From positions 1-28,552 of the forward strand of contig JAEZRV010000096.1 in the NCBI GenBank assembly GCA_023444055.1: a DNA stretch of 28,552 nt. The letters are read 5' to 3'. This document shows, piece by piece, positions 15,686 to 25,335 of this stretch. The stretch is from Bacillota bacterium. Its GTDB lineage: Bacteria; Bacillota; Clostridia; Acetivibrionales; DSM-1351. Each line of letters starts with the position of its first letter. Positions within the stretch are counted from its first letter, which is position 1. A program made the translations under genes and the position numbers. Under the pieces are notes generated by a model. It made no database searches. It worked only from the letters and a program-made list of their open reading frames with translations, and was not told the DNA's origin.

Positions 15686-15754
15686 AAAATTTACAGATTT
15701 AATTCGACATAAGATGGAGCAAGTCACACAACAACATTTGAAAGGATGGATCTA

Positions 15755-18229
15755 ATGAAAGCTGTGATTATGGCAGGTGGTGAGGGGTCAAGATTAAGAC
15801 CATTGACCTGTAATCGGCCAAAGCCTATGGTACCAATTGTCAACAAGCCTGTAATGGAACATATTATTGAACTATTGAGAAAAAGTGGTATTAAGGATAT
15901 TGCAGTTACTCTTGCGTATATGCCTCAAATAATCAAAGACTATTTTGGAGATGGAAGTGAGTTTGGAGTTAATCTGAAATATTATACAGAGGACGTACCT
16001 TTAGGAACCGCTGGAAGTGTAAAAAATGCTGAAGACTTTTTAAATGAGACGTTTGTTGTTATTAGTGGTGACGCATTAACAGATATACAATTAAATAAAG
16101 CTCTTGAATTCCACAAAAAAAGCAAGGCATTGGTGACACTTGTTTTAAAGAAGGTAGAAAATCCCATAGAATATGGTGTAGTGGTTACTCAGCCTAATGG
16201 AAGAATAAATCGTTTTCTTGAAAAGCCAAGCTGGGGCGAAGTGTTCAGTGATACAGTAAATACAGGAATTTATTTCATTGAGCCAGAGGCTTTAAGTTAT
16301 ATCAAAAAAAATCAAATATTTGATTTTAGTAAAGATTTATTCCCAATTCTCATGCAACAAGATAAACCATTGTATGGTTTTGTTACAGATGACTACTGGT
16401 GTGATATCGGTGATATGAATGCATATATTGCTGTACACAATGACATATTGGATAATCGTGTTGATGTAAAAATAGATGAAAAACAAATTCGTCAAGGGGT
16501 TTGGGTAGGAGAAGGAGCAGTAATTTCAAAGGATGTAGTAATTAAACCTCCGGTATTAATTGGGAAAAATGCAGTGATTAAAAATGGTAGTACTATCGGC
16601 AGCTTTTCTGTAATCGGAGAATCATGTCATGTACACGAGAATAGTTCTATTAAGAAAAGTATTCTATGGAGAGGTTGTACCTTAAAAAACAATACACAGC
16701 TTAGGGGCTGCGTTGTATGTAATAAAGTCCAGTTTAAGGAGAATTCATCGGCTTATCAAGGTTCTGTTATAGGAGATAATTGTATTGTTGGTAAGTACTC
16801 TTCAATAAAACCTGAAATAAAAATATGGCCAAATAAACATATAGAATCAGGAACAGATTTAAATTCAAATTTGGTTTGGGGCTCAAAGTATTCTAAAAAT
16901 TTATTTGGAAATAGAGGTATTTTAGGTGAAATAAATATGGATATAACTCCGGAATTTGCATCAAAGCTTGGAGCAACTTACGGTGCTATATGTAATAAAG
17001 ATTCTAAAATAGCTGTTTGCTGTGATGATATCAATGCATTAACAATGGTAAAAAAATCATTAATATCAGGGCTAATGTCTTCAGGCATTGAAGTTTATGA
17101 TATTGGAACGGGTCTATTGCCAGTTACCAGATCTGCCATAAGGTTTTACAATTTAAATGGCGGAATTCATATCTCAGCATATGGTAAAGAAAATGATATG
17201 CTTGTAATAGATGTTTTAAATAGTTTTGGAAGTAATATATCCAGAAATGAAGAGAGGAAAATTGAAAACTTCTTTATCAGAGAGGATTTCGTTCGTTGCT
17301 CATTTAATGAAATTAAGCCGATAGTAACAATTCCTGACCACAGTGTTTTCTATATTCAAACTATTCTGAACGATGTTTTAGCAAAAGAACATGGCTTTAA
17401 AATTGCAATAATAGCAAGGTCTAGTTATTTAAGAGGTATTATAGAAAGAATTTTTTCTGGACTTAAATGTGAGATTGAATTTGTCAATCCTAACATAAAT
17501 GGAATTAATAAAAGAAATGAAAGTATTTTTTCAGATATCAAAGCACTAACTAGCAGGGTAAACCAAGGCGGATTTGATTTGGGAGTATATTTCGAAAATT
17601 CCTATGAAAAAATTATGCTAGTTGACACTAAGGGCAGAGTTATTACTGATGATTTATATACAGCGTTGATATCTTTAATTCATCTTAAAAAGACAAAAGG
17701 TAATACCGTGGTTGTACCATTAAATGCTAGCACTGTGATTGAAAAAATGGCAAAACAAAATTGCGGAAATGTTATCAGAACTAAAACATCTACAAAAGAA
17801 TTAATGGGAAAAATGCTTTGTGAGGAATACAGAGAAAGTCTGAATGATTTCTTTGCAATGAATTTTGATACCATTGCGGGCTTGGTAAAAATAATTGATT
17901 ATATGGCTGATAATAATTTGAAGCTTAATGAAATAGTTGATATGATACCTGACTTCCATATATTAAAAAAAGAGGTTAAGTGCCCTTGGTCTGCTAAAGG
18001 GAAGGTAATAAGAGCAATAATCGAAGAAAATGACATTGATAAAATAGAGACAACAGAGGGAGTAAAAGTTTTAAGTGATAAGGGTTGGGTATTAGTCCTG
18101 CCTGATGCAGAAGAGCCAGTTTGCAAGGTAATAAGTGATGGGTATTCAGAGGAATTTGCTAATGAATTAACGGATATCTATGTAAATAAGGTTAAGGCAA
18201 TTAGCAATAACAGTGTTAGCAATAGATAA
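15755..18229 (+). CDS. Sugar-1-phosphate nucleotidyltransferase (mannose-1-P guanylyltransferase-like) with degenerate phosphomannomutase domain
   Basis: The 824-residue protein has three parts. Residues 1-235 are a nucleotidyltransferase with the signature MAGGEGSRLRPLT (6-18), RPKPMVPI and a central SGDALTD. Residues about 247-370 are a left-handed beta-helix with hexapeptide repeats. Residues about 385-815 follow the phosphomannomutase/phosphoglucomutase fold. The mutase catalytic sites are lost: the TASHNP loop is HISAYGKEN (472-480), the metal loop D-x-D-x-D-R is replaced by FENSYEKI (613-620), and the RPSGTEP phosphate loop by LPDAEEP (782-788). It probably makes an NDP-sugar (GDP-mannose is the family guess), with the mutase half regulatory or structural. 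ATG 15755 is preferred to 15746, which overlaps the Shine-Dalgarno. Confidence 0.85.
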   Translation: MKAVIMAGGEGSRLRPLTCNRPKPMVPIVNKPVMEHIIELLRKSGIKDIAVTLAYMPQIIKDYFGDGSEFGVNLKYYTEDVPLGTAGSVKNAEDFLNETFVVISGDALTDIQLNKALEFHKKSKALVTLVLKKVENPIEYGVVVTQPNGRINRFLEKPSWGEVFSDTVNTGIYFIEPEALSYIKKNQIFDFSKDLFPILMQQDKPLYGFVTDDYWCDIGDMNAYIAVHNDILDNRVDVKIDEKQIRQGVWVGEGAVISKDVVIKPPVLIGKNAVIKNGSTIGSFSVIGESCHVHENSSIKKSILWRGCTLKNNTQLRGCVVCNKVQFKENSSAYQGSVIGDNCIVGKYSSIKPEIKIWPNKHIESGTDLNSNLVWGSKYSKNLFGNRGILGEINMDITPEFASKLGATYGAICNKDSKIAVCCDDINALTMVKKSLISGLMSSGIEVYDIGTGLLPVTRSAIRFYNLNGGIHISAYGKENDMLVIDVLNSFGSNISRNEERKIENFFIREDFVRCSFNEIKPIVTIPDHSVFYIQTILNDVLAKEHGFKIAIIARSSYLRGIIERIFSGLKCEIEFVNPNINGINKRNESIFSDIKALTSRVNQGGFDLGVYFENSYEKIMLVDTKGRVITDDLYTALISLIHLKKTKGNTVVVPLNASTVIEKMAKQNCGNVIRTKTSTKELMGKMLCEEYRESLNDFFAMNFDTIAGLVKIIDYMADNNLKLNEIVDMIPDFHILKKEVKCPWSAKGKVIRAIIEENDIDKIETTEGVKVLSDKGWVLVLPDAEEPVCKVISDGYSEEFANELTDIYVNKVKAISNNSVSNR

Positions 18230-18351
18230 GTGAAACTAAGTATGTTGGAGATAAAAATAAACGACCAAGTGAAATGAAAATAAAAGTCAATAACCTATTA
18301 GGTTAAAAATAAAAACTAAATAGCAAGTCAATAACGTTTAATAATGATTAG

Positions 18352-18393
18352 ACCTGATTTCGATATTCTTTTCGATATCAGGTTTTTTGTTTT
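18352..18393 (+). terminator. Intrinsic terminator after the nucleotidyltransferase gene
   Basis: ACCTGAT (18352-18358) pairs with ATCAGGT (18377-18383), with an inner TCGA-TCGA pairing past a T-T mismatch, followed by TTTTTGTTTT. Confidence 0.85.
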
Positions 18394-18456
18394 AATTATT
18401 ATACTAACAATCCAAAGAGAAGGTGTGTATCAATTCACATAAAATGTTTAAAAGTA

Positions 18457-18488
18457 TTTACAAAATTAAAATAAGATTATAATATAAT
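18457..18488 (+). promoter_or_regulatory. Candidate promoter for the S8 protease operon
   Basis: TTTACA (18457-18462) is followed by two overlapping TATAAT boxes (18478-18483 and 18483-18488). Spacers of 15 or 20 are not ideal. The leader to ATG 18636 would be about 140 nt, in which I see nothing else clear. Confidence 0.4.
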
Positions 18489-18635
18489 ATGGGATTTGTC
18501 GTCTTTTAAGAATCTAAACATTTCATTAAAATTCATCAAGCTGTTACATTACTTTACATAAATACAAGTATTTGAAATATTTTTCAACCTTGTTATAAAA
18601 AAATGTGCATTTACATTATTTTAGGAGGAGTTATT

Positions 18636-21600
18636 ATGCGAAGAAAATTTAAAAGTATTTCTATCTTACTGGTTGCCATTTTTTTGATGCAAAACATCAT
18701 TATTTTGCCAGCTATGTATGCTACTGAAACAAAGAATGTAGTTATGGAAATATCGGTTCCACAACTATCTCTTGTGAATTTGGGCAACACATCTAATTCT
18801 GTGGAATTGGTATGGACGAGCAACGATAACAGTATTAAAGCTGCATCATATGATATTTATCGAGATGATGAAATTATTAAAACAATCGCTAGCTTTACTT
18901 ATACTGATAGCGGTCTTAATTCAAAAACGAAGTATAAATATTTAATAAAAGCGAAAGATGCAGATGGCAACGTGATTGCAGAGAGTAATAGTTTATGTGC
19001 TGAAACTACCGAGGAAGAAGAAAAAACACTTACTGATACTACGAGTACAATGCCTGCAAGTTTAACTGGCTCAGCAATAAGTATTGATGAGATTGAAACA
19101 AAAGAGCTAGAAAACTTGGATGGAATAAATCTAATTAAAATGGATAGCCCTGATTTTGAATCAGATAGATTTATTATTAAGTATAAAAGTGAAAATAGTA
19201 AGTTAAAAGCCAGAATGGTTTTTGAAAAAATAGATAAGATTAACATGGAACTTAATAAGCATTTAAAAAATAATAGCATTGATAAAAATAGAAATATAAA
19301 GGAAAAAAATATTGATATCATATTTTTGAATAAAAAGGAAAAGCTAATAGATTTTGCATCGGACTTACAAAATAGTGATTTAAAAAATGATATCGAATAC
19401 ATACAACCTGACTACATGCTTAGTTTATCATCATATGATACATATTTTAGCAGTCAATGGGGATTGAAAAACAATACATCTGAGGTTAGAGGTCTCAGTA
19501 ATTTATCAAATCTTCTCAAAAAAATTGAATTACTACCTAGGCACTTGAAAGAGGCTATCGAGACTAATCCAGAATTTAAGGAATATCTCATGAATACTCC
19601 GGCTGGGGAAATAAGAAATAAGCTTTTAACAGGAGACGTAGCTGGAAATGTAGACTCGAATATATTAATGGAACTTGCAAGTGAGCTTGTTTTCTTTGAT
19701 ACGACCAATATAGACGATAATACTCAAAGTCAAGCTACATATTTATGTGATGCAGGTGTATCACAAGCTTGGGAAAAATCGACTGGGGATGATGTTACAG
19801 TTGCAGTAATTGATACAGGTGTAGATATTTCACATGAGGACTTAGCAGAAAACATATGGGTTAATACTCAAGAGATTGCCAATAATGGGATAGACGATGA
19901 TGATAATGGAAAGATTGATGATACAAATGGCTGGAACTTCAGTGATGATAACAACTCAATGTGTGACACTTCAAACATAAGTAGTGAAAATCACGGTACA
20001 CAGATAGCAGGAATTATTGCTGCTGTAAAGGACAACAGCAAAGGGATAGCTGGTGTAGCTCCTTCGGCGAAGATTATGCCGCTAAAGGTGTTTAAGAATG
20101 GAACTGCGTATACCAGTGATATCATAAATGCTATGCAATATGCAGAAAGCATGGGTGCGACAATTGTAAATTGTAGTTGGGGAAGTGCTGAAGACAATAC
20201 AGCGCTAAAAGAAGCAATACAGAATTCTAAAATGCTTTTTGTGTGTGCAGCAGGCAATAATGGCTCTAATATAGATAGTACTCCAATATATCCTGCATCT
20301 TTTGATTGTCCGAACATAATTGCAGTAGCATCAGTTGGTAAAAACGGATGCTTATCTGGTTTCTCAAATTATGGGGAGACAAGTGTTGATGTGGCTGCAC
20401 CAGGAGAAGAAATTAAAAGTACTATTTCATATAATGAATATGCTGAAAACAGTGGAACATCAATGGCAGCGGCATTTGTTTCAGGAGAAGCATCCCTTCT
20501 ATTAAGTAATTCTGCAAATATGAGTGCAATAGAACTAAAAGAAAGAATTATCCGTTGCTCAGATCATTTGTCAAGCTTAACTGGTAAGGTTTATGGCAGC
20601 TCAAAGATAAATTGTGCAAATGCTTTAAACAATATTGAGAGTGATGAGATTGTAAATATTTCAGATGCTGCAATAGGACAAAACAGTACCATCATGACAG
20701 AAAATGCAGGTGATTATGAGCTGTTTTCAGCCAGCAGGGTAGAAGGTCAGTTTGTCAAAATTGCAGCTGGGCGTAGTCACAGTATTGCATTGAGAAATGA
20801 TGGAACAGTTTGGACAAGCGGGTTTAATGGCTTTGGACAATTGGGAGATGGAACGTATACAGATAAATCATCAATCGTGCAGGTAATCGGGCTTAGCGAA
20901 ATAACAGAAGTGTCAGCAGGATATTATCATTGCATGGCATTAAAGAATGATGGAACAGTTTGGGCATGGGGATATAACGGCTATTATGGGGGACTTGGTG
21001 ATGGAACAGTATCAAACAGGAATATAGCCGTGCAGGTATTTGGTTTAAGTGGGGTAAAAGCCATATCGGCTGGTGGATATCATAGTCTTGCACTAAAGGA
21101 TGACGGAACAGTGTGGAGTTGGGGATATAATGCTTCTGGACAGCTAGGTGATGGCACTACAACAGACAGAATAACAGCTGTGCAGGTAAGTGGTTTGAGC
21201 GGGGTAACAGCAATAGCTGCAGGACAAAATCATAGCATTGCACTAAAGAATGATGGAACAGTGTGGGGCTGGGGACATAACGGTCTCGGACAATTAGGTG
21301 ATGGAACTACATTAGATAAGGCAACACCCGTGCAAGTAAATGGGCTTAGCGGAGTAAAAGCAATAGCTGCAGGTGGTTTCCATAATATTACACTAAAGAA
21401 TGATGGAACAGTGTGGAGCTGGGGTTATAACAATTGTGGACAGTTAGGGGACGGAACGACAACAAATAGTTTATCTGCATTACAGATAAATGGTTTAACA
21501 GGGATAAAAGCTGTTGAAGGCGGATTATATCACAGCCTGGCATTAAAAAATAGTGGAACAGTTTGGACATGGGGATATAACGAATATGGTCAACTGGGTG

Positions 21601-24600
21601 ACGGAACTACGACAAACAGGTCAACAGAAGTACAAGTAATAGGATTAAGTGATGTGGTGAGCATAGCATCTGGAGAACATCATATCTTGACAATAAAGAA
21701 TGACGGAACAGTGTGGACTTGTGGTAACAATGACTATGGACAGCTTGCTAACGGAACATCAACAACAAGCATGAAAGCAGTAAGGGCTAGTGGATTAAGC
21801 GGAATAACTGCAATCTCAGGAGGAGATACGCATAGTCTTGCACTAAAGAATGACGGAACTGTATTAGCATGCGGATATAATAATTATGGTCAGCTAGGAG
21901 ACGGAACTACAATAAATAAGGTGGAACCAGTACAAGTAAGTGGCTTGAGCGGAATAACTACAATAGCAGGAGGCTACTTGCATAGCTTGGCACTAAAGAA
22001 TGATGGAACAGTGTGGGCATGGGGCAATAATCTTTATGGTCAACTAGGAGATGGAACGACAACAAACAGGACAATAGCTGTACAAGTAAGTGGTTTGAGT
22101 GGTATAACAGCTATTGCCTGCGGTGACTTTCATAGTATAGCACTTAAGAATGATGGAACGGTTTGGGTATGGGGATATAATGCTTATGGTCAGCTTGGAG
22201 ACGGTACAACAATCAAAAAAACAATTCCCCTACAGATAAACAATTTGAGTGGAGTAACTGCAATAGCAGGAGGATACCTGCATAGCTTGGCACTAAAGAG
22301 TGATGGAACAGTGTGGACATGGGGATATAATGCTTATGGACAGCTGGGTGACGAGACAACAGAGAATAAAGTGACACCAGTGCTAGTAACTGGCTTAAGT
22401 GGAATAACTGCTATTAGTGGAGGCCTTTATCACAGCCTGGCTCTGAAGAATGACGGAACAGTGTGGACATGGGGATATAACGCATATGGTCAGCTGGGGG
22501 ATGGCACAGATGTAAATAAAACAACAGCAGTACAGGTAACTGGACTAAATGGGGTAATCACTATTTCAGGAGAGAATCATCACAATCTGGCAATAAAGAA
22601 TGATGGAACAGTATGGGCATGGGGGAATAATGATTATGGACAGCTTGGAGACGGAACTAGGATAAGTAAGCTCACAGCGGTTCAAACTGCCGGTATAAAT
22701 AATATTTCATCAATATTTGCAGGTGTACGATACTGTCTTGCACTGAAGAATGACGGAACTGTTTATTCATGGGGAAGCAGTAAGTATGGTCAGTTATGTA
22801 ATGGAGAAAAGGGTTATTCTGAATACATTAACTATGCGTTTGGTACGCAATCAGCTGATAAGCTTTTCACTAAGATTGCAGCAGGACGCAGTCATAGCAT
22901 TGCACTGAAAAATGACGGAACAGTGTGGACATGCGGATCTAATGGCTTTGGACAATTAGGAGACAGTACGATAACGACTAGGAGTACGGCAGTGCAAGCC
23001 ATTGGTTTGAGTGGAATAAAAGATATTGCAGCAGGATATTACCATAGCCTAGCATTAAAAAATGATGGAACAGTGTGGACATGGGGATATAACGACCAAG
23101 GCGAATTAGGAGATGGAACAACAACCAGCAGAACAACAGCAGTACAAGTAAATGGTTTGACTGGGATAACAGCCATAGCCGCAGGTGCCTATTTTAGTCT
23201 TGCATTAAAGGATGATGGAACAGTATGGGCATGGGGAAATAACAGTTATGGTCAGCTAGGTGATGAAACGACAATAACAAAGACAACACCAGTACAGGTG
23301 AAAAATTTGAGTGGAATAACAAAAATTGCAGCAGGTTACTATCACAGTCTTGCAATAAAGAATGATGAAACAGTGTGGACATGGGGATATAACGGTCATG
23401 GCGAATTAGGAGATGGAACGACAACCGATAGGACAACAGCTGTACAAGTTAATGAAATAAGCGATGCAAAAGATATATCTGCAGGAAGTACCCATACTCT
23501 TATACTCAAGAATGACGGAACAGTTTGGACATGTGGTTATAATTCCTTTGGTCAGCTAGGCGATGGAACAACAACAAATCGAACAACAGCAGTACAAGTA
23601 AGTGATTTAAGTGGAGTTATAACTATTGCAGGAGGATTATATCACAGCTTGGCATTAAAGAATGACGGTATAGTTTATGCTTGGGGACGTAACGATTATG
23701 GTCAACTGGGTGATGAAACTAAAGTAATGAGGAAAACGGCAGCATGTGTAAGCGGATTAAGTGAGGTAACAGCTATTGCATCAGGTGAAAATCATTGCCT
23801 ATCGTTAAAAGCTGATGGAACAGTATGGGCATGGGGCAACTGTGATTTTGGACAGTTGGGCAATGGAACAGAAACTACAAAAACAACAGCTGCAAAAGTA
23901 AATGGCTTAACTGGAATAACTGCAATATCAGGGTATGCACATAGTCTTGAACTAAAAAATGATGGGACAGTATGGGCGTGTGGATTTAATGAGTGTGGAC
24001 AACTTGGCGATGGAACTACAACAAATAGGACAACGGCTGTACAAGTAGGCGGCTTAAGTGGAATAACTGCTATCGCTGGAGGATTCTATCATAATCTTGC
24101 ATTAAAAGATGATGGAACAGTATGGGCATGGGGGTATAATGGGCATGGTGAGCTGGGAGATGGTACTGCTGTGGATAGATATACAGCCCAAAAGATAATC
24201 GGCTTAAGTGGGATAACTGCTATTGCTTGTGGATACTATCATAGCTTTGCATTAAAAAATGATGGAACTATATGGGCGTGGGGATATAACAATTATGGAC
24301 AGCTAGGTGATGGAACAACAATAAATAGAACAACACCAGTTCAAATAACTGGTTTGAGCGGGATAACTGCTATTAAGGGAGGAGGCTTACACAGCGTTGC
24401 ATTAAGAAATGATGGAACTGTATGGTCTTTTGGATATAACGGTTTTGGCCAATTAGGGAATGGAACAACATTAAATAGTATTGCACCAGTACAAGTAATT
24501 GATTTGGGTGGAATATCTGCCATTGAATGCGGATACTCACAAAGTTTTGCTCTTAAAAATGATGGAACTGTATGGGCATGGGGAGAGAATCGTTATGGTC

Positions 24601-25322
24601 AGCTAGGCGATGGAACATTAGTTAATAAAACTACAGCGGTTCAAGTTCAAGGACTTAGTGGAATAACAGCAATATCTGGTATTAACAATCATGGTCTTGC
24701 ACTAAAGAATGACGGAACTGTATGGGCATGGGGAAATAATGAATACGGTCAGTTAGGTGATGGAACGAGACTAGATAGGTTAACAGCAGTTCAAGTAAGC
24801 GGACTAAATGGTATAACATCTATAGTGGGAGCGCTGTGGCATAGTCTGGCATTAAAAAGTGACGGAACAGTTTATTCATGGGGAAGTAACCAATATGGTC
24901 AGTTGTGCAATGGCGAAAAAGGTTATTATGAAAAACCAAGATTTGTATTTGGAGCACCTGTTATTGGATTTGTACCAGTAAATACCTCCTGCACCACTTC
25001 ATGCACGGCTGGAAAAACATTTAACCTTATTTTAAAAGTTAAAAATATTGATAACATTTACGGTCGTACATTTACAGTTACATATGATACTAATGAAATA
25101 GACAGCATTAATGATCTGTGCAAAATGACATTAAAAAAAGAAACGTCAACTGGTGATATTGAAGGGACAGACATAAGAATTATTCAAAATGACCCTGGTA
25201 TTATAAAGTTTATTGTTAATAAAAATATTCCTAATAATAAATTATGGTCGGGTGTAATAAATACAATTGTATTTAAACCGGCAGTAAGCGGACAGGTTAC
25301 TATGAGTTACGAGATGGAATAG
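18636..25322 (+). CDS. Giant secreted S8 serine protease with 28 RCC1 repeats
   Basis: The 2228-residue protein starts at ATG 18636, 6 nt after AGGAGG. It has a signal peptide (about 1-30), an FN3-like domain (about 40-125), and an inhibitor-I9-like propeptide (about 175-260, ending near YIQPDYMLSL). The subtilisin domain has Asp393 in VAVIDTG, His453 in ENHGTQIAG, CAAGNNG and Ser609 in SGTSMAA. An insert of about 100 residues separates propeptide and protease. From residue 708 come 28 RCC1 units of about 50 residues (NDGTVWxWGYNxYGQLGDGT). A C-terminal domain of about 110 residues (SCTAGKTFNLILKVKNID onward) resembles a cohesin or carbohydrate-binding beta-sandwich, a tentative call. It is probably a self-processing extracellular or surface protein; its target is unknown. 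A paralogous protease gene follows 13 nt later. Confidence 0.88.
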   Translation: MRRKFKSISILLVAIFLMQNIIILPAMYATETKNVVMEISVPQLSLVNLGNTSNSVELVWTSNDNSIKAASYDIYRDDEIIKTIASFTYTDSGLNSKTKYKYLIKAKDADGNVIAESNSLCAETTEEEEKTLTDTTSTMPASLTGSAISIDEIETKELENLDGINLIKMDSPDFESDRFIIKYKSENSKLKARMVFEKIDKINMELNKHLKNNSIDKNRNIKEKNIDIIFLNKKEKLIDFASDLQNSDLKNDIEYIQPDYMLSLSSYDTYFSSQWGLKNNTSEVRGLSNLSNLLKKIELLPRHLKEAIETNPEFKEYLMNTPAGEIRNKLLTGDVAGNVDSNILMELASELVFFDTTNIDDNTQSQATYLCDAGVSQAWEKSTGDDVTVAVIDTGVDISHEDLAENIWVNTQEIANNGIDDDDNGKIDDTNGWNFSDDNNSMCDTSNISSENHGTQIAGIIAAVKDNSKGIAGVAPSAKIMPLKVFKNGTAYTSDIINAMQYAESMGATIVNCSWGSAEDNTALKEAIQNSKMLFVCAAGNNGSNIDSTPIYPASFDCPNIIAVASVGKNGCLSGFSNYGETSVDVAAPGEEIKSTISYNEYAENSGTSMAAAFVSGEASLLLSNSANMSAIELKERIIRCSDHLSSLTGKVYGSSKINCANALNNIESDEIVNISDAAIGQNSTIMTENAGDYELFSASRVEGQFVKIAAGRSHSIALRNDGTVWTSGFNGFGQLGDGTYTDKSSIVQVIGLSEITEVSAGYYHCMALKNDGTVWAWGYNGYYGGLGDGTVSNRNIAVQVFGLSGVKAISAGGYHSLALKDDGTVWSWGYNASGQLGDGTTTDRITAVQVSGLSGVTAIAAGQNHSIALKNDGTVWGWGHNGLGQLGDGTTLDKATPVQVNGLSGVKAIAAGGFHNITLKNDGTVWSWGYNNCGQLGDGTTTNSLSALQINGLTGIKAVEGGLYHSLALKNSGTVWTWGYNEYGQLGDGTTTNRSTEVQVIGLSDVVSIASGEHHILTIKNDGTVWTCGNNDYGQLANGTSTTSMKAVRASGLSGITAISGGDTHSLALKNDGTVLACGYNNYGQLGDGTTINKVEPVQVSGLSGITTIAGGYLHSLALKNDGTVWAWGNNLYGQLGDGTTTNRTIAVQVSGLSGITAIACGDFHSIALKNDGTVWVWGYNAYGQLGDGTTIKKTIPLQINNLSGVTAIAGGYLHSLALKSDGTVWTWGYNAYGQLGDETTENKVTPVLVTGLSGITAISGGLYHSLALKNDGTVWTWGYNAYGQLGDGTDVNKTTAVQVTGLNGVITISGENHHNLAIKNDGTVWAWGNNDYGQLGDGTRISKLTAVQTAGINNISSIFAGVRYCLALKNDGTVYSWGSSKYGQLCNGEKGYSEYINYAFGTQSADKLFTKIAAGRSHSIALKNDGTVWTCGSNGFGQLGDSTITTRSTAVQAIGLSGIKDIAAGYYHSLALKNDGTVWTWGYNDQGELGDGTTTSRTTAVQVNGLTGITAIAAGAYFSLALKDDGTVWAWGNNSYGQLGDETTITKTTPVQVKNLSGITKIAAGYYHSLAIKNDETVWTWGYNGHGELGDGTTTDRTTAVQVNEISDAKDISAGSTHTLILKNDGTVWTCGYNSFGQLGDGTTTNRTTAVQVSDLSGVITIAGGLYHSLALKNDGIVYAWGRNDYGQLGDETKVMRKTAACVSGLSEVTAIASGENHCLSLKADGTVWAWGNCDFGQLGNGTETTKTTAAKVNGLTGITAISGYAHSLELKNDGTVWACGFNECGQLGDGTTTNRTTAVQVGGLSGITAIAGGFYHNLALKDDGTVWAWGYNGHGELGDGTAVDRYTAQKIIGLSGITAIACGYYHSFALKNDGTIWAWGYNNYGQLGDGTTINRTTPVQITGLSGITAIKGGGLHSVALRNDGTVWSFGYNGFGQLGNGTTLNSIAPVQVIDLGGISAIECGYSQSFALKNDGTVWAWGENRYGQLGDGTLVNKTTAVQVQGLSGITAISGINNHGLALKNDGTVWAWGNNEYGQLGDGTRLDRLTAVQVSGLNGITSIVGALWHSLALKSDGTVYSWGSNQYGQLCNGEKGYYEKPRFVFGAPVIGFVPVNTSCTTSCTAGKTFNLILKVKNIDNIYGRTFTVTYDTNEIDSINDLCKMTLKKETSTGDIEGTDIRIIQNDPGIIKFIVNKNIPNNKLWSGVINTIVFKPAVSGQVTMSYEME
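20757..24986 (+). repeat. RCC1 repeat tract: two 2115-bp blocks of 14 repeats each
   Basis: Block 1 starts at 20757 and block 2 at 22872. Both open with KIAAGRSHSIAL and close with a distinctive last unit reading YSWGS, then YGQLCNGEKGY. Position-specific features are shared between the blocks: unit 3 has the LKDDG variant, unit 7 the SGE-x-H variant, and unit 13 ends GQLGDGTR. The ancestral event was therefore duplication of a 14-unit array. Fourteen units equal two seven-bladed propellers. Confidence 0.85.
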
Positions 25323-25335
25323 GAGGGAGAATACA

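Noticed and set aside
18899..19402. 167-codon antisense frame inside the RCC1 protease gene
   Set aside because: Low-complexity Ser/Phe/Leu-rich translation of AT-rich coding DNA on the other strand; the + strand gene is well supported.
20757..24986. Regularly spaced DNA repeats that could suggest a CRISPR array
   Set aside because: The ~150-bp period is an in-frame protein repeat (RCC1) with diverged copies and no spacers.
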